Assembly (NCBI RefSeq): GCF_903645305.1
Contig: NZ_CAHJXO010000003.1
Location: 186,001 to 250,000 of the forward strand
Reading direction: 5' to 3'
Length of the DNA: 64,000 nucleotides
Origin: Corynebacterium sp. Marseille-P4321
GTDB taxonomy: Bacteria > Actinomycetota > Actinomycetes > Mycobacteriales > Mycobacteriaceae
Shown here piece after piece: positions 25,350-34,086 of this stretch; the stretch's first letter is position 1; every line of letters starts with the position of its first letter. Below the pieces are notes generated by a model. That model had not been told where the DNA came from, made no database searches, and saw only the letters and a program-made list of their open reading frames with translations. The translations under genes were made by a program, and so were the position numbers.

Positions 25350-25367
25350 AGCGCCCCAGGGTAAGCG

Positions 25368-25406
25368 AAACCCCCGCCGCCGCGGTGAAACGCGGAGACG
25401 GGGGAA
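25368..25406 (-). terminator. Probable terminator of rplJ-rplL
   Basis: CCCCCG (25371-25376) pairs with CGGGGG (25399-25404), with further G-C pairs inside. On the minus strand it is followed by TTTCGCTTA. The T-run is short, so strength is uncertain. Confidence 0.6.
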
Positions 25407-25427
25407 ACGCAGATAAGCGAAAAGTGC

Positions 25428-25817
25428 TTACTTGAGGGTGACGGTAGCGCCAGCCTCTTCCAGCTTGGTCTTCGCAGCCTCGGCGTCGTCCTTGTTGGCA
25501 CCCTCGAGGATAGCCTTCGGAGCACCCTCGACCATTTCCTTGGCGTCCTTCAGGCCCAGGCCCGGAACCAGCTCGCGCACGACCTTGATCACGCCGATCT
25601 TCTTGTCGCCAGCGTTCTCGAGCACGACGTCGAACTCGTCCTTCTCCTCAGCGGCAGCCTCGCCGCCAGCAGCCGGAGCACCAGCAGCCGCAACGGCAAC
25701 CGGAGCAGCAGCGGTCACGTCGAAGACCTCCTCGAACTCCTTCAGGAACTCGGAAAGCTCGATGAGGGTCATTTCCTTGAACTGCTCAATGAGCTCGTCC
25801 TTGGACAGCTTAGCCAT
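25428..25817 (-). CDS. rplL: 50S ribosomal protein L7/L12
   Basis: This 129-residue L7/L12 is the dimeric stalk protein of the large subunit that recruits translation factors. It has the helical N-terminal dimerisation domain ([20 protein letters not shown]), an alanine-rich hinge (about 36-58) and the globular C-terminal domain with [10 protein letters not shown] and [16 protein letters not shown]. It lies 64 bp after rplJ on the same strand, the usual pair. Length and sequence are ordinary. Confidence 0.98.
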   Translation of the reverse strand: MAKLSKDELIEQFKEMTLIELSEFLKEFEEVFDVTAAAPVAVAAAGAPAAGGEAAAEEKDEFDVVLENAGDKKIGVIKVVRELVPGLGLKDAKEMVEGAPKAILEGANKDDAEAAKTKLEEAGATVTLK

Positions 25818-25881
25818 AATGGCATCCTTTCTGTTGCGGGCGACCGTTTACCCGTTCGCCCAGTTGTATGTGGTGTAAGTC

Positions 25882-26406
25882 TTATGCAGCTTCGTCCTGC
25901 TTGTCCTGCAGCGCAGCGACAAGGCGGGCGGTCTTGGACGCCGGAGCCTGGAACAGGCCGGCAGCCTTTGCCAAGGAACCCTGGAAGGCACCAGCGATCT
26001 TCGCAAGGGTGGTCTCGCGGTTGTCCATCTCGGCCAGAGCGTCGACCTGGGAAGCATCGAGGACGTTGCCGTCCATGAAGCCGCCCTTGATCACGAACGC
26101 GTCGTGGTCCTTGTTGAACTTCTTCATCACCTTCGCAGCGTCGACAGCTGCATCGCCCTGAATGAAGGCGACAGCGGTCGGGCCGGTGAGAAGATCATCG
26201 AGACCCTCGATCCCCTGCTCGTTCGCAGCGATCTTGATGAGGGTGTTCTTGGCGACGTGGTACTCGACATCAAAACCCAGCTCGCCGCGCAGCTCCTGCA
26301 GCTGACCAACGGTCAGGCCACGGTACTCAGTGAGCACGATGGAGTTAGCCTCAGCGAACTTGCCCTTGAGCTCTTCGAGCTCTTTGGTGTTCTTCGGGTT
26401 TGCCAT
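25882..26406 (-). CDS. rplJ: 50S ribosomal protein L10
   Basis: This 174-residue L10 anchors L7/L12 dimers on 23S rRNA. It begins MANPKNTKELEELKGKFAEA and contains the conserved TEYRGLTVGQLQELR. The C-terminal helix that binds L7/L12 is alanine-rich. The start at 26406 has an AGGAGGCG ribosome site. A structured leader upstream should give autoregulation by L10 (listed separately). Confidence 0.98.
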   Translation of the reverse strand: MANPKNTKELEELKGKFAEANSIVLTEYRGLTVGQLQELRGELGFDVEYHVAKNTLIKIAANEQGIEGLDDLLTGPTAVAFIQGDAAVDAAKVMKKFNKDHDAFVIKGGFMDGNVLDASQVDALAEMDNRETTLAKIAGAFQGSLAKAAGLFQAPASKTARLVAALQDKQDEAA

Positions 26407-26600
26407 GACACACGCCTCCTTCCGATTCTTCGTTTTCCTGTCCGCCGGAGCCCTTCGCTAGAGAAAGCGAAAAACCCCGTGCAGAAGCACGAGGCATCGT
26501 AGAATGTGCCACGTTTCTCCTGCGTGGGCCGACCCCTTGCGGGATACCTTCGACTCTGTTGCCAGAGTGGCCGACGGTCTTCGGTGAAACTTGAGCGTTA
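26407..26600 (-). promoter_or_regulatory. Ribosomal protein L10 leader with attenuator-like hairpin
   Basis: The 5' leader of rplJ contains, in transcript sense, AGACCGTCGGCC, GAAGGTATCCCGC and a CACGCAGGAG element, as seen in actinobacterial L10 leaders that bind L10-L7/L12 and reduce expression. Next to the gene a hairpin CCTCGTGC-TTCT-GCACGGGG (26494-26475) is followed by TTTTTCGC, so it could act as an attenuator. A covariance search for the L10 leader family would settle the assignment. Confidence 0.75.
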
Positions 26601-26699
26601 CTCAAACTTCGGGTGGGTACTTTACTTGGCGTTGCGCGAGGAACCAAATCGCAGTGTGGCGGGATGGTGTTTTGGGCCCGGCCGCGCCGTCGGCAGGGT

Positions 26700-26776
26700 C
26701 TGGGCCGCCAGCGGTAGGGCCTGGGCCGCCAGCGGTAGGGCCTGGGCCGCCAGCGGTAGGGCCTGGGCCGCCAGCC
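26700..26776. repeat. 21-bp tandem repeat, about 3.6 copies
   Basis: Units starting CTGGGCCGCCAGCGGTAGGG begin at 26700, 26721, 26742 and 26763. The copies are identical until the last is cut short, which suggests recent expansion by slippage. Copy number probably varies between strains. Confidence 0.9.
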
Positions 26777-26979
26777 TTGAATTCAGCTAGTTGGGATGGC
26801 AACTTCGTCGTTTTTCACCGAAATTGCCAATCCTTCTAGCTGGGTTTGGCGGCAGCGGCCGGGCCCCACCCTGCCCTCGTGGGAAAGATGGCAGCCCCAA
26901 GGTTGAAAACCATTCCGCTCCCGTTTCCCGGGCAAATGCGGCCGCCGATGTCATCTTTGGCACGATCACGCCTCGCGGT

Positions 26980-27140
26980 TGTAGACCCCAGCGCTGGCGT
27001 CTACATTGCGGCGGTCTGAAGTAGACCCCAGCGTGTGTTGTAGACGCCAGAGATGTTACGACCTGCGCTTTTGTGGTAGACCCCAGCGCTGGCGTCTACA
27101 TGCGGTGCCGGCGAAGTAGACCCCAGCGTTGGGGTCTACA
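26980..27140. repeat. Cluster of TGTAGACCCCAGCG palindromes
   Basis: Three imperfect 26-bp palindromes with arms TGTAGACCCCA and TGGCGTCTACA (or TGGGGTCTACA) lie at 26980-27005, 27075-27100 and 27115-27140. Two direct half-sites lie at 27021-27033 and 27040-27052. The same element recurs at 51291-51316. Dyad symmetry suggests protein-binding sites or a small dispersed repeat. I know no regulator with this site. Confidence 0.8.
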
Positions 27141-27178
27141 ACCCGGGCGGGGAACAGCGCCTTTATCGGCGGAAAGTG

Positions 27179-27272
27179 CGGCTTGGCGGCTGGCGGCTGG
27201 CGGCTGGCGGCTGGCGGCTGGCGGCTGGCGGCTTGGCGGCTGGCGGCTTGGCGGCTGGCGGCTGGCGGCTGG
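27179..27272. repeat. 7-bp tandem repeat GGCGGCT
   Basis: About 13 units of GGCTGGC/GGCTTGGC arranged head to tail, with a few 8-bp units. It ends near CCGGCAGCCAGCAACCAGCG, which can pair back to the repeat. It is a likely slippage-prone locus downstream of rplA. Confidence 0.85.
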
Positions 27273-27312
27273 GAACCGGCAGCCAGCAACCAGCGCCTGG
27301 CGAGCTCCCGAA

Positions 27313-27363
27313 CACCAAAAAGAAACCCGCCGCGGCCGCGCAAGAAACGCAGCCGTGGCGGGT
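27313..27363 (-). terminator. Terminator downstream of rplA
   Basis: On the minus strand CCCGCCACGGC pairs with GCCGCGGCGGG and is followed by TTTCTTTTTGG, a good Rho-independent terminator. A second hairpin, CCAGGGGT/ACCCCTGG (about 27379-27406), stands nearer the gene without a T-run. Confidence 0.8.
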
Positions 27364-27435
27364 ATCAGGCTTCAGTTTCCAGGGGTGAAACTGCTAGGAC
27401 CCCTGGAAAACGGAGCACCCCGAGAACTCCAGGAA

Positions 27436-28146
27436 CTAGTCCTTCTGGGAGTAGTTCTTCTGCACGTTCGGGTCAACCGGCACGCCCGGGCCCTGGGTCG
27501 CCGAGACGGCGATCTTCTTCAGGTAGATGCCCTTGGCGGATGCGGGCTTGAGGCGGATGACCTCGTCGAGAAGCGCGCCGTAGTTCTCAGCGAGCTGCTC
27601 CGGGGTGAAGGATGCCTTGCCGATCAGCGCGTGCAGGTTCGAAGCCTTGTCCACGCGGAAAGCGATCTTGCCGCCCTTGGAGTCCTGGATGGCCTTCGCC
27701 ACGTCCGGGGTGACGGTGCCGGTCTTCGGGTTCGGCATGAGACCACGCGGGCCCAGCACGCGGGCGACGCGGCCAACCTTGGCCATCTGGTCCGGCGTTG
27801 CGATGGCAACGTCGAAGTCGATCTGGCCGTTGTTAATCTGCTCGATCAGCTCGTCGGTGCCAACGATGTCGGCGCCAGCCTCCTGAGCCTTGGTTGCGTT
27901 CTCGCCCTCAGCGAAGACAGCCACGCGGACGGTCTTACCAGTACCGTGCGGCAGGTTCACGGTGCCGCGAACCAGCTGGTCGGCCTTGCGCGGGTCGACG
28001 GACAGGCGCATTGCGACGTCGATGGTGGCGTCGTACTTGTCGGAGGACGTCTCCTTCGCCAGGGTGACTGCGTCGAGCGGGTGGTACAGCGCCTCGCGGT
28101 CCACCTTCGCCAGCTGCTCGAGGTAACGCTTGGATTTCTTAGCCAT
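27436..28146 (-). CDS. rplA: 50S ribosomal protein L1
   Basis: This 236-residue L1 is the mobile stalk protein at the E site. It has typical [18 protein letters not shown] at the N-terminus, then [19 protein letters not shown] and the loop [16 protein letters not shown] that binds 23S rRNA. In many bacteria L1 represses its own operon. It follows rplK by 90 bp on the same strand. A GGAACTGAAC-type site precedes the ATG at 28146. Length is normal. Confidence 0.98.
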   Translation of the reverse strand: MAKKSKRYLEQLAKVDREALYHPLDAVTLAKETSSDKYDATIDVAMRLSVDPRKADQLVRGTVNLPHGTGKTVRVAVFAEGENATKAQEAGADIVGTDELIEQINNGQIDFDVAIATPDQMAKVGRVARVLGPRGLMPNPKTGTVTPDVAKAIQDSKGGKIAFRVDKASNLHALIGKASFTPEQLAENYGALLDEVIRLKPASAKGIYLKKIAVSATQGPGVPVDPNVQKNYSQKD

Positions 28147-28236
28147 GTTCAGTTCCTTTCATGCCGCACTCGCTCAGCGCAGCGGGGAATGTGGTGCGGG
28201 CCAGGCTAAAGGCCCTGCCACGGAAAAAGTGGGGTG

Positions 28237-28665
28237 TTACTTGATCACGTCGATGCCCATGGAGCGCGCGGTACCGGCGATGATCGCCGCACCAGCCTCG
28301 ATGTCACGGGCGTTGAGGTCGTTCTTCTTCGTCTCCGCGATCTCCTTGCACTGATCCCAGGTGACCTTGCCCACCTTGTCAGTGTGCGGAACGCCGGAGC
28401 CCTTCTGCAGGCCAGCAGCCTTGAGCAGCAGGGACGCAGCCGGCGGGGACTTCAGGATGAAGTCGAAGGAGCGGTCCTCGTAGACCGTGATCTCCACCGG
28501 GACAATGTTGCCGCGCATGGACTCGGTCGCAGCGTTGTACGCCTTGGTGAACTCAACAATGTTCACGCCGTGCGCACCAAGAGCCGGACCAACCGGCGGG
28601 GCCGGGTTTGCCATGCCAGCCTCGATCTGAAGCTTGATCAGACCAGTGACCTTCTTCTTTGCCAT
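28237..28665 (-). CDS. rplK: 50S ribosomal protein L11
   Basis: This 142-residue L11 forms the GTPase-associated centre with 23S rRNA and is needed for the stringent response through RelA. The sequence shows the conserved [22 protein letters not shown] and the C-terminal rRNA-binding domain ending MGIDVIK. A strong AGGAGG lies in front of the ATG at 28665. A terminator-like hairpin separates it from nusG. Confidence 0.98.
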   Translation of the reverse strand: MAKKKVTGLIKLQIEAGMANPAPPVGPALGAHGVNIVEFTKAYNAATESMRGNIVPVEITVYEDRSFDFILKSPPAASLLLKAAGLQKGSGVPHTDKVGKVTWDQCKEIAETKKNDLNARDIEAGAAIIAGTARSMGIDVIK

Positions 28666-28749
28666 AAAAACCTCCTAGGTACAGCACCTGCGGCAATGGC
28701 CAGCCGCGGGAGCTTCCGGATGCCAGCGTGTGCCAGCCACCGGGGATGA

Positions 28750-28787
28750 AACGAAAACGTCGCCCGCGAAATAGACACGGGCGACGT
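28750..28787 (-). terminator. Terminator between nusG and rplK
   Basis: ACGTCGCCCG (28757-28766) and CGGGCGACGT (28778-28787) form a perfect 10-bp stem with an 11-nt loop. On the minus strand it is followed by TTTCGTTTC. It would end or attenuate secE-nusG transcripts before rplK. Confidence 0.8.
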
Positions 28788-28824
28788 GCAACGTTACCGA
28801 CGGAGCCGTCGATAAGCAAAATGC

Positions 28825-29784
28825 TTACATGATGCGCTCGATTTGGTCGGCGGTGAGCTCCACCGGGGTCTCGCGGCCGAAGATGGACACGAGCGCCTCG
28901 ATCTTGCCGGTCTCCGGGTCGATCGCGTTGATCGTGGCGGAGACGGAGGCCAGCGCGCCGGACAGGATGGTCACGGCCTCGCCCACCTGGTAGTCGTGCG
29001 TAACCTTGGACGGCGACTGCTCCTCCGGCATGTTCACCACGGTCTCGCCCTCGGCGGTGACCTCGGGCTTCGCGCCGGCGGCGGACTTCGGCAGAAGGAA
29101 CTTCGCCACATCACGGTGCTTCACCGGGGTGGCGTTGCCCTCGTTGCCCACGAACGACGTCACGCCCGGGGTTTCGCGCACCACGGACCACGCCGCGTCG
29201 TTCATGTCCATGCGCACGAGCACGTAGCCGGGCAGAAGCTTGCGCTTGACCAGCTTGTTCTTGCCGTTCTTGTCCTTCTCCAACACCTGCTCGACGGGCA
29301 CGACAACCTCGTAGATGGAGTCCTCCACCTCAAGGGTCTGGATACGCATGTCAAGGTTTGTCTTCACCTTGTTCTCGTAGCCCGAGTAGCTCTGGATGAT
29401 GTACCAGTCGCCCGGCTGCTTCTTCAGCTCGCGGGTGTACTCGCGCAGGCGCTTCTTGTACTCGGCGTCGAAGTCGCTTATATCGCCATCGCTTATCGAC
29501 GACTCCGCGACCGCCAAGTCCGTATCCTGCACCGCTTCCTCTTCCACCTCAGAGGCTTCCGCGGAATCAGCGTCTGCAGCGGCAGCGTCGGCTACGGTGT
29601 CTTCCCCGGGGCTACTCGCAGGCTCCTCGTCGGAGGAGTCACCTGCCTCGTTGTCGGTGCCGCCCGGGTGGTCGTCGCCGTCGTTGGTGGGGTCGGTGCT
29701 CTCCTGCACCGGAGCACCCTCGTCGATCATCTCCTGCTCGTTGTTTTCAACTGCACCTTGGACGTCTTTGTTTGCCTCAGTCAT
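28825..29784 (-). CDS. nusG: Transcription termination/antitermination factor NusG
   Basis: This 319-residue NusG modulates pausing and links RNA polymerase to Rho or the ribosome. The first 110 or so residues are an acidic low-complexity extension of the actinobacterial type. The NGN domain begins near DWYIIQSYSGYENKVK, and a C-terminal KOW domain is recognised by the DYQVGEAVTILSG stretch. Two ATGs lie two codons apart; I chose 29784 because GAGGAG sits seven bases before it and only touches the first (29790). One GCTTATCGACG copy lies in the acidic part, in the frame encoding SSISD. Confidence 0.96.
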   Translation of the reverse strand: MTEANKDVQGAVENNEQEMIDEGAPVQESTDPTNDGDDHPGGTDNEAGDSSDEEPASSPGEDTVADAAAADADSAEASEVEEEAVQDTDLAVAESSISDGDISDFDAEYKKRLREYTRELKKQPGDWYIIQSYSGYENKVKTNLDMRIQTLEVEDSIYEVVVPVEQVLEKDKNGKNKLVKRKLLPGYVLVRMDMNDAAWSVVRETPGVTSFVGNEGNATPVKHRDVAKFLLPKSAAGAKPEVTAEGETVVNMPEEQSPSKVTHDYQVGEAVTILSGALASVSATINAIDPETGKIEALVSIFGRETPVELTADQIERIM

Positions 29785-29897
29785 TGTCATCTCCTCACAG
29801 GTTCGCGTTTGTTGTGCCCAGGGTACCGGGCAAAAATTTATCCCGCCTTACCTCCGGTTGGAGGCGGCGGGAAAACGTGTACTCTGCGCAGTTTAGC

Positions 29898-30221
29898 TTA
29901 AGGGACGAGGATCCAGCGAATCAGCCACGCCGCAAGCTGGTCGGTACCCCACACGAGCAGCGTCATGACGATCATGAACGCGAACACGATGAGGGTGTAG
30001 TTGAGCATCTGGCTGCCGGTGGGCCAGATGACTTTCTTCATCTCCGAAACAACTTCACCCGGGAACTGGCCGACGGAACCGCCGCGCTCTTCCTCCGGGT
30101 TCGGCTCCTGCTTCGCCGGGGCGTGCTTCTCCTCGTACGTGTCGGTGGAGACAGCGGAAACCCCGCGCAGCTGACGCTTACCGGTCGGCTGCGAAGGGTT
30201 CTGGCCGTTGGGATTTGTCAC
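29898..30221 (-). CDS. secE: Preprotein translocase subunit SecE
   Basis: This 107-residue protein has a hydrophilic N-terminal part of about 55 residues and a single C-terminal membrane segment (LNYTLIVFAFMIVMTLLVWG, about 74-93). The conserved cytoplasmic amphipathic helix motif EVVSEMKKVIWPTGSQM precedes it. SecE clamps the SecY channel. The start is GTG at 30221 with GGAGGAG upstream. Position between the tRNA cluster and nusG is standard. Confidence 0.96.
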   Translation of the reverse strand: MTNPNGQNPSQPTGKRQLRGVSAVSTDTYEEKHAPAKQEPNPEEERGGSVGQFPGEVVSEMKKVIWPTGSQMLNYTLIVFAFMIVMTLLVWGTDQLAAWLIRWILVP

Positions 30222-30244
30222 GAAAACTCCTCCATGTGTTTTGG

Positions 30245-30317
30245 CAGGGGCGACAGGACTCGAACCTGCAACCTACGGTTTTGGAGACCGTTGCGCTACC
30301 AATTGCGCCACGCCCCT
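30245..30317 (-). tRNA. tRNA-Trp (CCA)
   Basis: A full cloverleaf: acceptor AGGGGCG/CGCCCCT, D-arm around GCAATTGGTAGCGC, anticodon loop CTCCAAA giving CCA, and T-loop TTCGAGT. The 3' CCA is encoded (30244-30242). Confidence 0.97.
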
Positions 30318-30376
30318 AGGGCACCGCTTGGAAACAGTGCGCCTAACCCTACCACGGGAAACCCGCTTGAGGTGAG

Positions 30377-30448
30377 TAGCGATGGAGAGAATTGAACTCT
30401 CGACACAGCGATTATGAGTCGCTTGCTCTACCACTGAGCTACACCGCC
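30377..30448 (-). tRNA. tRNA-Met (CAT)
   Basis: Acceptor GGCGGTG/CATCGCT (two G-U pairs), D-arm GCTCAGTGGTAGAGC, anticodon arm AGCGA-CTCATAA-TCGCT giving CAT, and T-loop TTCAATT. It reads as an elongator type. CCA is not encoded. Confidence 0.95.
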
Positions 30449-30500
30449 ATGTGCTCGCTGGCGCCCGCTTATCGAGTGGGAAAGCCCCAGCAAACAACAG

Positions 30501-30573
30501 AGCCCCCTGACAGAATCGAACTGTCGACCTTTTCCTTACCATGGAAACGCTCTGCCGACTGAGCTAAGGGGGC
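30501..30573 (-). tRNA. tRNA-Thr (GGT)
   Basis: Acceptor GCCCCCT/AGGGGGC, D-arm GCTCAGTCGGCAGAGC, anticodon arm TTTCC-ATGGTAA-GGAAA giving GGT, and T-loop TTCGATT. CCA is not encoded. Confidence 0.96.
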
Positions 30574-30767
30574 ACAGCCTCTAAGTTGTGGATCTTCGCT
30601 TTCGCTCTGACCCGCTCCGTTGAAGCCTTGAGAAGATTAACCCGATACCGTTTCCAAACACAAATCGCCTGGACAGTTCACGTTTTCGCATCCACGCAAG
30701 GCACGCTTTACGACGAAGCTCCGCCGCGCCACCGAGCCCCGCACCGCACGCACCCGCCGCAACGGCA

Positions 30768-30808
30768 ACACCCCGTCGCTTCCGTGATGGAAACGACGGG
30801 GTGTCCTT
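30768..30808. terminator. Hairpin downstream of tRNA-Tyr
   Basis: ACACCCCGTCG (30768-30778) pairs perfectly with CGACGGGGTGT (30794-30804) around a 15-nt loop. T-rich sequence is better on the plus side (CCTTATT) than on the minus side, but its place 11 bp beyond tRNA-Tyr suggests it ends that transcript. Confidence 0.65.
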
Positions 30809-30814
30809 ATTCTG

Positions 30815-30896
30815 TGCCAGGTAGAAGATTCGAACTTCTGAAGGCAATGCCGGCGGATTTACAGTCCGCTCCCTTTGGCCGCTCGGGCAACCTGGC
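30815..30896 (-). tRNA. tRNA-Tyr (GTA)
   Basis: Acceptor GCCAGGT/ACCTGGC, D-arm CCCGAGCGGCCAAAGGG, anticodon arm CGGA-CTGTAAA-TCCG giving GTA, a long variable arm (GCCGGCATTGCCTTC region) and T-loop TTCGAAT. It is a class II tRNA of 82 nt. Confidence 0.96.
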
Positions 30897-30961
30897 GTGC
30901 ACGTTTAAAGTGCGGGATTTACTCTACAACACCGCACCGCACGGAACGCAAATCCGCAGGT

Positions 30962-31981
30962 CTACCCCACGCGGTCGACGGTCAGGCGGGTCATCTGGCG
31001 CAGCGCCTCGCGCGCCGGCACGTCCGGCAGCGCGTCGAGCTCGCGCTCCACCTCATCGAGGTAGCCGCGCACTGTTTCCAGCGCGCGCTCGCGGCCGCGG
31101 GTGGCGCGGAGGAGTTCGAGGGCGCGGTTGACGGAAGCGTCGTCAAGCAATGGCCCTGTGAGCATGCCGCGCAACTCCTCCCCTGCCTCCGAGTCTTCCT
31201 CCAGCGCGTAGAGCACGGGCAGCGTGAACACGCCTTCGCGCAGGTCGGTGCCGGGGGTCTTACCGGACTGCTCCGGGTCGGAGAAGATGTCGATGATGTC
31301 GTCGACGATCTGGAAGACCATCCCCACCGCGTTACCCACGCGGGTGCACGATTCGACCACCTCGGGCGACGCACCGGAGTGCCGCGAACCCAGGTGTGCG
31401 GCGGAGCCGATGAGCACGGCCGTTTTCTCATCGATGACCTTCAGGTAGTGCTCCACCGGGTCCTCGCCCTCGCCCGGGCCGACGGTTTCGCGCATCTGGC
31501 CGGTGACCAGTTCCTCGAAGGTGTCGGCGAAGTGCGCGACGGTTTCCAGGTCCGTTTGGCTCATCAGGCGCGAAGCGTGGGCGAACAGGACGTCGCCGGC
31601 GAGGATGGCCACGGTGTTGCTCCACCGCTCGTTGGCCGATTCCACGCCGCGGCGTCGCTCCGCCTCATCCATCACGTCGTCGTGGTACAGGGTGGCCAGA
31701 TGCACCATCTCGGTCACCACGGCGCCGCGGATGACGTTGTCGTGCCTCGGCTCGGGCCCAAACTCGGCGCACAGCAGCGCCATCATGGGGCGGAAGCGTT
31801 TCCCGCCGGCGGCAGCGAGGTGGGTGATTTTGTCGGTGATGAAGTCTTCGCCCCGCGATAGCTCCTGCATGAGCAGGTCTTCTACGGCGCTAAGCCCCGA
31901 CTTCATGCGTGCGTTGAGCTCCTCGCCCCCAAGGTTGGCGCTGAAGCCGTTGCGCGGGGACGGGGTGGTGCCTTGCGTCAT
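30962..31981 (-). CDS. Polyprenyl diphosphate synthase (menaquinone side chain)
   Basis: This 339-residue trans-prenyltransferase joins isopentenyl diphosphate units to make the long isoprenoid tail. The first aspartate-rich motif is DDVMD (in TLYHDDVMDEAERRRG) and the second is DDIID (in FQIVDDIIDIF); GGKRFRPMM and the lysine before EKTAVLIG are also conserved. The frame is open far upstream, but the ATG at 31981 has AAGGACG seven bases before it. Neighbours (menaquinone reductase-like, menG, menD) indicate that the product feeds menaquinone; chain length (probably C40-C45) cannot be read from sequence. Confidence 0.92.
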   Translation of the reverse strand: MTQGTTPSPRNGFSANLGGEELNARMKSGLSAVEDLLMQELSRGEDFITDKITHLAAAGGKRFRPMMALLCAEFGPEPRHDNVIRGAVVTEMVHLATLYHDDVMDEAERRRGVESANERWSNTVAILAGDVLFAHASRLMSQTDLETVAHFADTFEELVTGQMRETVGPGEGEDPVEHYLKVIDEKTAVLIGSAAHLGSRHSGASPEVVESCTRVGNAVGMVFQIVDDIIDIFSDPEQSGKTPGTDLREGVFTLPVLYALEEDSEAGEELRGMLTGPLLDDASVNRALELLRATRGRERALETVRGYLDEVERELDALPDVPAREALRQMTRLTVDRVG

Positions 31982-32044
31982 CGAGAGCGTCCTTGCAAAG
32001 GTGGGTATAAGACTCACTAACCGTATCAGCATCAAAGTGGCGCG

Positions 32045-33307
32045 ATGCGCTCTGGCACAATGTTGCGGGTGAGCAAACTTTTCGACGTCTGCGTCGTCGG
32101 CGCCGGACCCAGCGGTTCGGCCGCGGCGATCGCCTCGCAGCGGGCGGGGTTGAGCACATTGCTTATCGACGCCCAAGGGCCCGACCGCGACAAGACCTGC
32201 GGCGACGGGCTGACCCCGCGGGCCGTCGCAACGCTCAAGCGGCTGGGGCTGGAAGATGTGCTGCCCGCCTACCGCAACCGGGGGCTGAAGCTGCACGGCT
32301 TCGGCGGGGACGTCACCGCGCCGTGGCCCGACGGGGCGTACGGCACTTTCGGGTCGGCGAGCCCGCGCCGCGTGTTCGACGCCGCGCTGGTGGATGCCGC
32401 CCGGGCCGCCGGCGCCGAGGTGTGGCACTCCTGCCCTGCCACTGGCGTACGGATGGACGGCGGGCGCATCGCCGCGGTGGAGACCCCTCAGGGCCCGGAA
32501 CAGGAGGTGCGCGCCAAGTGGGTGATCGTGGCCGACGGCGTGCGCTCGCCCGTGGGCAAGATGCTGGGGCGCACGTGGCACCGCGGCCAGGTGTACGGCA
32601 TCGCCGCCCGCAGCTACTGCGCCTCGCCGCATTCGGGTGAGGAGTGGATGCACTCGCACGTTGAGCTTCGCGACGCCTCCTGTGACATCCAACCCGGCTA
32701 CGGCTGGATCTTCCCCTTGGGCGACGGGGAGGTGAACTTGGGCTGCGGCGCGCTTTCTACCGATGCCCGCCCGGCGCGGGTGAACACGAAGAAGCTGCTT
32801 GGCCAGTACGCCGAGCGACAGCGCGAGGCCTGGGAGCTTGGGCCGGAGCAGTCGGTGGCCTCGGCGCTTCTGCCGATGGGCGGGGCTGTGTCCAACGTGG
32901 CGGGGCCGAACTGGGCGCTGGTCGGCGACGCCGCGGCGTGCGTGAACCCGCTCAACGGCGAGGGCATCGACTACGGCCTGGAAACAGCGGTCGCCGCCGT
33001 CGAGCTGATCGCGGCCGGCGACGACCTCACCCTTGCCTGGCCGGCGCTTCTGCGCGAGCGCTACGGCGAGGCGTTCACCCTGGCCCGCACCTTGGCACGC
33101 CTGTTGACGTACCCGCAGTTTTTGCCGCTGGCGGGACCGGTGGCACTGCGCGGGCTGGGCGGGCGCTACCTCATGCCGGCAGCGGCACGGCTGATGGGCA
33201 ACCTGGTGGCCGAGGAGGACACGGACCTCGTCGCAAGGCTGTGGCGCATGGCCGGCAAGGGCGCGCGGGCGGTGTCGGGCGACCAGCCGCTCTGGGACGT
33301 TCGCTAG
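32045..33307 (+). CDS. menJ: Geranylgeranyl reductase family FAD enzyme, probable menaquinone reductase MenJ
   Basis: This protein of up to 420 residues is a flavoprotein with a Rossmann FAD motif [15 protein letters not shown] near the N-terminus, DGLTPRAV and a late [15 protein letters not shown] motif binding FAD. The family reduces isoprenoid double bonds. In actinobacteria MenJ saturates the beta isoprene of menaquinone, giving MK(H2). The setting between the polyprenyl synthase and menG supports this role. Starts at ATG 32045, ATG 32060 or GTG 32069 are all possible; none has a clear ribosome site, so a leaderless mRNA from the GTG is likely. It converges on menG with overlapping stops. 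Confidence 0.88.
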   Translation: MRSGTMLRVSKLFDVCVVGAGPSGSAAAIASQRAGLSTLLIDAQGPDRDKTCGDGLTPRAVATLKRLGLEDVLPAYRNRGLKLHGFGGDVTAPWPDGAYGTFGSASPRRVFDAALVDAARAAGAEVWHSCPATGVRMDGGRIAAVETPQGPEQEVRAKWVIVADGVRSPVGKMLGRTWHRGQVYGIAARSYCASPHSGEEWMHSHVELRDASCDIQPGYGWIFPLGDGEVNLGCGALSTDARPARVNTKKLLGQYAERQREAWELGPEQSVASALLPMGGAVSNVAGPNWALVGDAAACVNPLNGEGIDYGLETAVAAVELIAAGDDLTLAWPALLRERYGEAFTLARTLARLLTYPQFLPLAGPVALRGLGGRYLMPAAARLMGNLVAEEDTDLVARLWRMAGKGARAVSGDQPLWDVR

Positions 33308-33993
33308 GCCGGCTTGACCGCGCTATGCAGCGCGACGATGCCGCCGGTGAGGTTCTGCCAGCCGGCGTCCGACCAGCCGTTGGCGTTGATCGCCGCGGCG
33401 AGCTCTTCCTGGCCCGGCCAGGCGCGGATGGATTCGGCGAGGTACTCGTAGGCCTCCGCGTTGGAGGAAAACAGCTTCGCCAGCGCCGGCACCGCCAGCG
33501 GCAGGTACTCCTTGTACAGGGTGCGAAAACCCGGCACGACGGGGGTGGAGAACTCGTTGACGGCCAGGCGCCCGCCCGGCTTGGTCACGCGCGCCATTTC
33601 GCGCAGGCCGGCTTCGAAGTCGTGGACGTTGCGAAGCCCGTAGGAGATGGTCACCGCGTCGAAGGTGCCATCGGCGAACGGCAGGTGCATCGCATCACCG
33701 ACGACCTTGGGCACGTCGCGGTCTTTGCCGGCGGCGAGCATGCCCTGGGAGAAGTCGCAGGCCACCACCCACGCGCCGGACTTGCCCAGCTCCACAGTGG
33801 ATACGGCGGTGCCGGCGGCGAGATCCAGCACGAGCTCGCCGGGCTGCAGGTTGAGGCGCTCGCGCGTGCGGCGTCGCCAGTGCTTGTCCAGGCCGAACGA
33901 CAGCACAGTGTTGGTTTTGTCGTAATTTTTGCCCACGTCGTCGAACATGCCGGCAACGTCGAAGGGTTTTTTGTCCAGATCCGCCTTGGCCAT
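33304..33993 (-). CDS. menG: Demethylmenaquinone methyltransferase
   Basis: This 229-residue SAM-dependent methyltransferase of the UbiE/MenG family adds the last methyl group to demethylmenaquinone. Family signatures visible: [16 protein letters not shown], motif [34 protein letters not shown] and [15 protein letters not shown] chose the ATG at 33993 ([20 protein letters not shown]). The gene is divergent from the small gene at 34087 and convergent with menJ, where the two stops overlap. Confidence 0.95.
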   Translation of the reverse strand: MAKADLDKKPFDVAGMFDDVGKNYDKTNTVLSFGLDKHWRRRTRERLNLQPGELVLDLAAGTAVSTVELGKSGAWVVACDFSQGMLAAGKDRDVPKVVGDAMHLPFADGTFDAVTISYGLRNVHDFEAGLREMARVTKPGGRLAVNEFSTPVVPGFRTLYKEYLPLAVPALAKLFSSNAEAYEYLAESIRAWPGQEELAAAINANGWSDAGWQNLTGGIVALHSAVKPA

Positions 33994-34048
33994 GGTGCGC
34001 AAGTCTACTTTGCCACCCACAAACGGAGGCCGTACGACAACACAGCAC

Positions 34049-34078
34049 TTGCAAGTTCGGCGTAACGAACTCTATTAT
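34049..34078 (+). promoter_or_regulatory. Promoter for a leaderless small gene
   Basis: TTGCAA (34049-34054), 18 bp, TATTAT (34073-34078) form a near-consensus promoter. RNA would start 8-9 bases later, exactly at the ATG of the 78-codon gene (34087), so that gene is probably leaderless. The inverted repeat TTCGGCGTAACGAA (34056-34069) lies between the boxes and could bind a regulator. Confidence 0.7.
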
Positions 34079-34086
34079 TCGCCGGT

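Larger units (their letters stand above)
26601..27312. other. Repeat-rich intergenic region between rplJ leader and rplA
   Basis: About 700 bp without a credible gene. It contains a 21-bp tandem repeat, four palindromic or paired TGTAGAC elements and a long 7-bp tandem repeat, each listed separately. Open frames here translate only the repeats. This breaks the usual rplK-rplA/rplJ-rplL neighbourhood. Confidence 0.7.

Noticed and set aside
27073..28209. 378-codon plus-strand frame across the repeats and rplA
   Set aside because: It is the shadow of rplA joined to translated tandem repeats; no start signal.
30581..30847. 88-codon minus-strand frame next to the tRNA genes
   Set aside because: It overlaps tRNA-Tyr and a terminator hairpin, and has no recognisable motif.
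31982..32692. N-terminal extension of the polyprenyl synthase to 576 residues
   Set aside because: The added part is antisense to menJ and lacks conservation; the ATG at 31981 has a proper ribosome site.
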